From: Deltaproteobacteria bacterium
GTDB lineage: Bacteria; Desulfobacterota; Desulfobaccia; Desulfobaccales; 0-14-0-80-60-11
DNA length: 11,227 nucleotides
Assembly (NCBI GenBank): GCA_016874945.1
Contig: VGSO01000063.1
Location: forward strand, 1-11,227
Direction of reading: 5' to 3'
Shown here: positions 7,357 to 11,227 of the stretch, piece after piece
Numbering within the stretch: position 1 is the first letter of the stretch
Layout: every line of letters begins with the position of its first letter
Notes under the pieces: generated by a model
Told to the model about the DNA's origin: nothing
The model's input: the letters and a program-made list of their open reading frames with translations, nothing else
The model's database searches: none
Made by a program: the position numbers and the translations under genes

Positions 7357-8214
7357 ATGGCTAAGGTTATTTTCTCTCATCTTCGAAAATTATTGGTTTG
7401 CACTGATGGCTCCCCTGCCAGCGAGGGGGCGGTGAATGCCGGGGTGCAACTGGGAATCCTCACCGAAGCAAAGATATGTCTGCTGCGGGTAATAAATATT
7501 CCTTTGGACTATGAGTCCATTCCGGTAATCCCTCAGCTGTTGCCCGCGTTGGAAGAACAAGCGCAAAATCGGCTGAGGAAATATCAGGAAGAAGCCGCGG
7601 CGACTGGAGTGTCCTTGGAGGGTGTGGTGCGCAACAGTATATCCGTCCCTTACGGCATCCTGGATGAGGCAGGCGCCAGAAAGCCAGATTGGATTATCAT
7701 GGGCCGCAAGGGGCTAAGCGGCATAGGACGCCTGCTCATGGGAAGTGTGACTATCCGGGTGATCGGCTCCAGCCCCTGTCACGTCTTGGTGGTGCCTCGG
7801 GAAGCCAAGCTGAGGTTCAAAAAAATTCTAATCGCCCACGACGGTTCTGTCTTTGGAGAAGGTGCCTGGCGGCAGACGATCATGTTGGCGAAAAGGGCCG
7901 GCTCAGAAGTGATTGCCGTGTCGGTGGCCCGGGATGAATCTCTTAAATTAGAATGCCAAATGCTCCTGCAACACCTGGAAGCCTCCGCTGCACGGCATAA
8001 TATAAGGTTACAACCTTTATTACCTCAAGGTCGTCCATTTGAACAGATCATCCAATCCGCCCAGGATGAAAAGGTCGATTTGATTGTTCTGGGTAGCCAC
8101 GGTCGGTCGGGCTTAGCCCGTCTGTTCATGGGAAGTGTAGCGGAGCGGGTGATCGGCACGGTTAAGTGCCCGGTTCTGGTAACGAAGATTCAAGAGGCGG
8201 AGGCTGCCATCTAA
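7357..8214 (+). CDS. Universal stress protein with two tandem UspA domains
   Basis: The protein has 285 residues from the ATG at 7357, with CAGGGGG at 7344-7350 six bases upstream. A TTG at 7333 in the same frame is less likely. Domain 1 (about 9-148) begins RKLLVCTDGSPASE and carries the ATP-binding pattern G-2x-G-9x-G(S/T) as GRKG...MGS (Gly116, Gly119, Gly129-Ser130). Domain 2 (about 154-277) begins KKILIAHDGS and has GSHG...MGS (Gly246, Gly249, Gly259-Ser260). Both domains therefore look ATP-binding, as in tandem Usp proteins that act in the cytoplasm during starvation, redox or envelope stress. It stands alone between two non-coding gaps, so probably monocistronic. A specific partner cannot be named. 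Confidence 0.93.
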   Translation: MAKVIFSHLRKLLVCTDGSPASEGAVNAGVQLGILTEAKICLLRVINIPLDYESIPVIPQLLPALEEQAQNRLRKYQEEAAATGVSLEGVVRNSISVPYGILDEAGARKPDWIIMGRKGLSGIGRLLMGSVTIRVIGSSPCHVLVVPREAKLRFKKILIAHDGSVFGEGAWRQTIMLAKRAGSEVIAVSVARDESLKLECQMLLQHLEASAARHNIRLQPLLPQGRPFEQIIQSAQDEKVDLIVLGSHGRSGLARLFMGSVAERVIGTVKCPVLVTKIQEAEAAI

Positions 8215-8362
8215 ACCATTTTTCCCCTTGCGGAGGCTAAGGTGGCCACATAATCTCGGCTTATAATGAGGCCATGAGCCGCCTGGTCCGGTTTATGGAA
8301 GACGAATCGCCCCTTGCCGCTGTTCCCCTGGAGACAGCCCAATCATAGCAAAGCTCATCATC

Positions 8363-8629
8363 ATGGCAAAAATGGACCAGGGTAATTTTTGCCCTAGTTG
8401 CCGGGAGGGGAAGGTTCGGCGGATAAGCCGCAGAGACTGGATGCGGCGGCTTCCGAAACGTAAGCTCTATCGGTGCGAAGCCTGCCGTACCGAATTTCTG
8501 TCCATGTATGGCTGTGAGAAAATAGTGACAGGCACTATTAACGATTATTATTGTCTGTCCCTATTTGTCCCTATTTGTCTGCTGGCGATCTTGGAGAAGG
8601 CCCACGGCCCACGGAAGATCCTTATGTAG
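8363..8629 (+). CDS. Small zinc-ribbon protein, 3' end probably replaced by repeat DNA
   Basis: The frame of 88 residues begins MAKMDQGNFCPSCREGK. Cys10, Cys13, Cys38 and Cys41 form two CPxC/CxxC knuckles, with a basic segment between (residues 17-37). This matches the shape of small bacterial zinc-ribbon proteins of about 50 residues. After about residue 52 (MYG) the frame passes through a palindromic repeat (about 8521-8580), then through TPR-remnant sequence (LLAILEKAHGP), and ends at a stop created by a frameshift. The C-terminal 36 residues are therefore probably not original. No strong ribosome-binding site precedes the ATG; ATG at 8372 is an alternative. It may be a fossil. The function is unknown. 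Confidence 0.45.
   Translation: MAKMDQGNFCPSCREGKVRRISRRDWMRRLPKRKLYRCEACRTEFLSMYGCEKIVTGTINDYYCLSLFVPICLLAILEKAHGPRKILM
8521..8578. repeat. REP-like palindrome and tandem repeat
   Basis: AATAGTG (8521-8527) and CACTATT (8533-8539) form a perfect 7-bp stem with a 5-base loop. A little downstream GTCCCTATTT occurs twice in tandem (about 8557-8577). Similar palindromes are common dispersed extragenic repeats in bacteria, often mobilised by REP-associated Y1 transposases. No such transposase gene is in this window. The block sits exactly between the zinc-ribbon and TPR-like coding segments. Confidence 0.6.
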
Positions 8630-8730
8630 CCAAGTGCCTTGAGAACATGGCGGAGCTCTACCGGAAAACAGGTCGCGCCCAGGAAGCAGAATCATTGTGC
8701 TGCTCTCGGAAGGCGCTACCAACTAGTTGA
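8579..8730 (+). pseudogene. Remnant of the C-terminus of a kinesin-light-chain-type TPR protein
   Basis: Frame 1 (8579-8611) reads LLAILEKAHGP. After a two-base shift the next frame (8614-8730) reads EDPYVAKCLENMAELYRKTG, then RAQEAESLCCSRKALPTS and a stop. Joined, this follows the kinesin-light-chain-type TPR pattern (ALAIxEKxxGPxHPxVAxxLxNLAxLYRxxGRxxEAExL) and ends like the C-terminus of such proteins. The break lies inside a perfect heptamer duplication CCCACGG (8601-8607, 8608-8614). A two-base insertion into a CCCGGAAG-like ancestor would explain both. Nothing of the N-terminal repeats remains upstream. The alignment is from memory of the family. Confidence 0.6.
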
Positions 8731-8756
8731 TTTACCGGATCAAGTGGTAAACTTAA

Positions 8757-8811
8757 CTTGCGACAATCTTGCGACACAACTTGCGACAGGCTCACGACAA
8801 GGCTTGTGACA
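8757..8811. repeat. Five direct repeats of CTTGCGACA spaced 11-12 bp
   Basis: Copies are CTTGCGACA at 8757-8765, 8768-8776 and 8780-8788, CTCACGACA at 8791-8799 and CTTGTGACA at 8803-8811. Start-to-start distances are 11, 12, 11 and 12 bases, so all sites face the same side of the helix. The spacing is not a multiple of three, which argues against a coding repeat. This is the geometry of an iteron-like or cooperative protein-binding array. The protein is unknown. Confidence 0.7.
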
Positions 8812-8881
8812 CCCGGGCTTGAGCATATAAACTTAATATCAGAGATTCTTGTTGGCGAAGCGCGGATAGATATTATAGTTG

Positions 8882-9051
8882 TTAGTGACGATCCCATAGC
8901 ACAATGCCACGATCCCTGCCAAAGGCAACGGCGTCATCTGTAAAACCAATGGGGCAACCCAATACCCCCTGGTTCCGCGTGATTGTGTTGGTAGCGCTCC
9001 ATTCAGTTCACGAATAACATCCACTCCAACCGGATAGGAGTGATTCTCATA
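8882..9051 (-). pseudogene. Frameshifted C-terminal remnant of an Mrr-like restriction endonuclease
   Basis: On the minus strand 9051-8953 reads YENHSYPVGVDVIRELNGAL, then PTQSRGTRGYWVA. One frame over, 8953-8882 reads PIGFTDDAVAFGRDRGIVLW, then DRH and a stop. Together they match the C-terminal part of the Mrr-type catalytic domain, whose members show a VGVxVIRELxGxxxxxxATRG strand-helix followed by FTxxAxxFAxxxGIxLxD. Loss of one C from a run (GGGG at 8951-8954 on the plus strand) would account for the shift. The N-terminal catalytic part (the D-ExK region) is missing, and an in-frame stop lies at 9054-9052, the first bases of the adjacent inverted-repeat element. It is a fossil of a defence gene. 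The match is from memory. Confidence 0.5.
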
Positions 9052-9247
9052 CTAATTTGATGTCAAACATAGAGTAATGGTTGCTTGTCTTGGTGGGGCG
9101 GGCCTCTGTGCCCGCCTCCGGCCAATGTTATCCACTAAGCCCATTTTTTAAATCCGATTGCCACATAAAGCTAATGGCTTCAAAATTTGGATTCAGAAGC
9201 GATGAATCTGAATATTTATCAAAACTCTATCTTTGACGTCAAATTAG
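9052..9247. mobile_element. 196-bp MITE-like element with 24-bp terminal inverted repeats
   Basis: The left end (9052-9075, beginning CTAATTTGATGTC) and the reverse complement of the right end (9224-9247) match at 22 of 24 positions. The interior has no gene. It holds a GC-rich hairpin (9095-9118) and a dyad GATTCA...TGAATC near 9190-9208. CAT occurs just outside both ends (9048-9050 and 9248-9250), but one unpaired base on the left makes a target duplication uncertain. Size, inverted ends and lack of coding fit a miniature inverted-repeat transposable element. The left end directly abuts the Mrr-like remnant. Confidence 0.6.
9095..9118. repeat. GC-rich hairpin inside the MITE-like element
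   Basis: GGGGCGGGC (9095-9103) pairs with GCCCGCCTC (9110-9118) with eight Watson-Crick pairs and one G-T pair around a six-base loop. It shares the GGGGCG arm with the hairpins at 9356-9379 and 9493-9544. Confidence 0.65.
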
Positions 9248-9273
9248 CATTAAAGGCCAGGAGGGATTTGGGA

Positions 9274-9296
9274 GCCGGCATCCAGCCTGTGCCGGC
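9274..9296. repeat. Hairpin GCCGGCA...TGCCGGC
   Basis: GCCGGCA (9274-9280) and TGCCGGC (9290-9296) form a perfect 7-bp stem with a nine-base loop. Neither side has a T-run, so it is not a rho-independent terminator. It is more like a dispersed extragenic palindrome. Confidence 0.6.
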
Positions 9297-9355
9297 GCAG
9301 GATAAATAGTCATGGCCTGAAGGAATTGGCCACCGCCGAAAATGAAAATCCTGGT

Positions 9356-9379
9356 AGGGGCGGCGTGCGAACCGCCCCT
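9356..9379. repeat. Hairpin AGGGGCGG...CCGCCCCT
   Basis: AGGGGCGG (9356-9363) pairs perfectly with CCGCCCCT (9372-9379) over eight bases with an eight-base loop. It has the same outer arm (AGGGGC/GCCCCT) as the double hairpin at 9493-9544, indicating one repeat family with variable inner sequence. Confidence 0.65.
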
Positions 9380-9458
9380 TGAAGACTTTCGCGGCAACCC
9401 TTGGGGCACCGTGTATAGCCCGTTTGAAGGTGACGGAAGATATTAGCTTAAGTCCGCC

Positions 9459-9576
9459 TAATACCAAGGTGCATTCAAAAGGCTATTGTCGTAGGGGCGC
9501 AATTTATTGCGCCCGTAAAGGCGGGCGTGATAAATCACGCCCCTTCAATTTGCCGTTTGGTTGCGACTTGGTATAA
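9459..9576. mobile_element. 118-bp inverted-repeat element enclosing a double hairpin
   Basis: The left end (9459-9483, TAATACCAAGGTGCATTC...) and the reverse complement of the right end (9552-9576) match at 19 of 25 positions. The shared core is ATACCAAG near the tips and GGC at the inner side. Inside, 9493-9544 folds into two stems: GGGCGCAAT/ATTGCGCCC (9495-9503/9506-9514) and GGGCGTGAT/ATCACGCCC (9523-9531/9534-9542). The outer arms AGGGGC (9493-9498) and GCCCCT (9539-9544) can also pair. There is no coding sequence. This resembles a MITE carrying a REP-like pair. Confidence 0.55.
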
Positions 9577-9656
9577 AACAGGAAAAACCGGGCGGAGGAA
9601 CAAGTCCCGAATTTCTGAGGGGGATGTCAAGAATCTTTTAAGGCGGGTTCAAAAAT

Positions 9657-11227
9657 TTAACCGAGGGGGGCAGCCTCCCTGACCTCCCTTTTCCGGAAAA
9701 CTCTCGCGGCCTTCTGCCTGAAGGACTCCATGTAAAGGTAAAAAACCGGGGTGATGTAGAGGGTGAGGAGTTGGGAGACCAGCAAGCCCCCCACCACCGC
9801 CAGGCCCAGGGGCCGCCGGGCCTCGGCCCCGGCCCCGAAACCCAGGGCGATGGGGAGCGCCCCCATCAGGGCCGCCATGGTGGTCATCATGATGGGCCGG
9901 AAGCGGATGAGGCAGCCCTGGTAGATGGCCTCCAGCGGGCTTTTCCCTTCTCCCCGCTGGGCCTCGAGGGCAAAGTCGATCATCATGATGGCGTTTTTCT
10001 TGACGATGCCCACCAGCATGATGACCCCCACGAAGGCGTAAAGGTTCAGGTCGCTGCGGAAGATCAGCAGGGTGACCAATGCCCCGAACCCGGCGGACGG
10101 CAGACCCGACAAGATGGTCAAGGGGTGGATGAAGCTCTCATAGAGGATGCCCAGGATAATGTAAATCACCAGGATGCTCATGATGAGCAGCACCCACAGA
10201 CCCTGGAAGGAGGCCTGGAAGGCCTGGGCCGCACCCTGGAAGCTGGTGGTGATGCCAGCCGGCAGGATTTCCCGGGAGAGCCTTTCCACCTCGTTCACGG
10301 CATCTCCCAGGGAGGCCCCAGGTTTGAGGTTAAAGGAAAGGGTCACCGCCGGGAGCTGTCCCAGGTGGTTCACCGTAAGGGGCCCCACCGTGGACTTGAG
10401 GTTGGCCACCACGTTGAGAGGCACCAGTTGGCCGCCGGCCGACCGGATGTACAGCCAGGGAAGCGCTTCCGGGTCCATCTGATACCGGGGCTCCAGCTCC
10501 AAAATGACCTTGTACTGGTTGTTGGGCGCGTAAATGGTGGAGATCTGCCGGGAGCCGTAGGCGTTGTAAAGGGCGTCCTCCACCTGGTGAGCCGTGACCC
10601 CCAGGGCCGCGGCCTGGTCCCGTTCAATATCCACCGTCACCTGGGGATTTTTGATTTGGAGGTCGCTGGTCACATCCTGGAGTCCGGGCAAAGCCCGCAT
10701 CCGGGCCTCCAGCAGGGGCGCGTATTTGTAAAGCTCCTCAGTATCGGGACTTTGCAGCGTAAGCTGGTAGAGGCTCTTGGTGAGCATGCCCCCGAAGCGG
10801 ATGGGAGGGAGGTTCTGCAAGAACGCCTGGATGCCGGGCACCGAATTCAGCCGGGGCCGCAGCTTCTCAATGAGTTGGTCCACGCTCAGGTCCCGCTGGT
10901 CCCGGGGTTTGAGGCGCAAGAACAGGCGGCCGGAGTTGCCCGCCACGTTGGGGCCGCCGGCCCCCACCGCGGACATGAAGTTATCCACGGTGGGTTCCTG
11001 GCTCACTATCTCGGCCAGGGCCTTTTGGTGGCGCACCATGGAATCGAAGGAAATCCCCTGGGCGGCCTCGGTGAAGATGAATATGGTCCCCGTATCTTCG
11101 TTGGGGAGAAAGCCCTTGGAGATATAACCGAAAAGGTACACCGCGGCCACCAGCAACAGCCCGGAAAACACCATGGTGGCCCGGCGGCGCCGGAGCACGT
11201 ACTGGAGGCTCCGGTCATAGAGGCGGA
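9657..11227 (-). CDS. RND multidrug efflux inner-membrane transporter, C-terminal half (MdtB/MdtC-like, HAE1 family)
   Basis: The frame is open to the right edge, so the 522 visible residues are the C-terminal half of a protein of about 1,030. The first visible residues (RLYDRSLQYVLRRRRATMVF) match the region just before membrane helix 7, so no start is in the window. Visible parts: helix 7 (about 17-36), periplasmic porter/docking loop (about 40-340) and helices 8-12 (about 343-497). GIVKKNAIMMIDFALEAQR (406-424) includes Lys410, equivalent to the proton-relay Lys940 of AcrB. TTMAALMGALPIALGFGAGA (448-467) and the RRPLGLAVVGGLLVSQLLTL stretch (470-489) are closest to MdtB/MdtC. The relay aspartates lie in the missing half. 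Such pumps work with a periplasmic adaptor and an outer-membrane channel; those genes would be off the right edge. No clear terminator follows the stop. Confidence 0.93.
   Translation of the reverse strand, partial: RLYDRSLQYVLRRRRATMVFSGLLLVAAVYLFGYISKGFLPNEDTGTIFIFTEAAQGISFDSMVRHQKALAEIVSQEPTVDNFMSAVGAGGPNVAGNSGRLFLRLKPRDQRDLSVDQLIEKLRPRLNSVPGIQAFLQNLPPIRFGGMLTKSLYQLTLQSPDTEELYKYAPLLEARMRALPGLQDVTSDLQIKNPQVTVDIERDQAAALGVTAHQVEDALYNAYGSRQISTIYAPNNQYKVILELEPRYQMDPEALPWLYIRSAGGQLVPLNVVANLKSTVGPLTVNHLGQLPAVTLSFNLKPGASLGDAVNEVERLSREILPAGITTSFQGAAQAFQASFQGLWVLLIMSILVIYIILGILYESFIHPLTILSGLPSAGFGALVTLLIFRSDLNLYAFVGVIMLVGIVKKNAIMMIDFALEAQRGEGKSPLEAIYQGCLIRFRPIMMTTMAALMGALPIALGFGAGAEARRPLGLAVVGGLLVSQLLTLYITPVFYLYMESFRQKAARVFRKREVREAAPLG

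Noticed and set aside
8274..8348. 24-codon plus-strand mini-frame (MSRLVRFMEDESPLAAVPL...) between the stress protein and zinc ribbon
   Set aside because: It has no properly spaced ribosome-binding site and no recognisable family; length alone is not evidence. The TATAAT at 8262-8267 just upstream lacks a matching -35 box.
8757..8811. CRISPR array reading of the CTTGCGACA repeats
   Set aside because: Repeats are only 9 bp with 2-3 bp between them, far too short for CRISPR repeats and spacers, and no cas gene is present.
8839..9024. 61-residue minus-strand frame taken as an intact small gene
   Set aside because: Only its first part is protein-like. The sensible continuation is in another frame, so it is treated as part of the frameshifted Mrr-like remnant.
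9219..9576. Open frames at 9219-9467 (minus) and 9379-9576 (plus)
   Set aside because: They run through hairpins and inverted-repeat elements and show no domain. The short stretch EDFRGNPWGTVYSPFEGD at 9381-9434 looks protein-like but is too short to identify.
9577..9656. Terminator or small gene downstream of the RND pump
   Set aside because: No stable stem with a following T-run on the minus strand and no credible frame were seen.

Overview
The window is GC-rich bacterial DNA with one large signalling operon, several single genes, and a roughly 900-base stretch full of repeats and gene remnants. No rRNA, tRNA or CRISPR array is visible, so taxonomy rests on gene style. A dCache histidine kinase paired with an NtrC-type receiver, a TauE/SafE exporter, tandem-UspA proteins and an MdtB/C-like RND pump, all in repeat-rich intergenic DNA, fit an environmental Gram-negative, most likely Desulfobacterota (former Deltaproteobacteria). 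That placement is inference. The RND pump does imply an outer membrane.

Layout. Positions 1-42 (minus) may hold the first 14 codons of a gene leaving the window. A TauE/SafE-family membrane exporter lies at 129-902 (minus). Positions 903-1638 are non-coding, with heptamer and nonamer tandem repeats near 1138-1175 and a good sigma-70-like promoter at 1598-1626. This promoter drives a plus-strand cluster: a dCache-PAS-HisKA-HATPase sensor kinase (1702-4026), a stand-alone receiver (4046-4450) and an 847-residue PEP-synthase-like protein (4521-7064). The last has an ATP-grasp domain and a phospho-histidine swivel domain, but in place of the usual PEP/pyruvate TIM barrel it has a C-terminal domain I do not recognise. 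After an AT-rich gap comes a tandem universal stress protein (7357-8214).

From 8363 the sequence decays into accessory DNA. It holds a small zinc-ribbon gene whose 3' end runs into a REP-like palindrome, then a frameshifted C-terminal remnant of a kinesin-light-chain-type TPR protein, then five direct repeats spaced about one helical turn apart. Next come a frameshifted C-terminal remnant of an Mrr-like restriction endonuclease (minus), a 196-bp MITE-like element with 24-bp inverted ends, and several GC-rich hairpins. One is a double hairpin inside its own 118-bp inverted-repeat element. The window ends in the C-terminal half of an RND efflux transporter (9657 to the right edge, minus).

How the genes work together. 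The kinase probably senses a periplasmic small molecule through dCache and phosphorylates the adjacent receiver. The third gene is an ATP-dependent phosphotransferase candidate without a known acceptor domain. The kinase, receiver and dikinase-like trio is the most interesting unit here. A second theme is 7-bp tandem repeats of the STRR type at several loci, two of them lying exactly at a stop codon or a frameshift.
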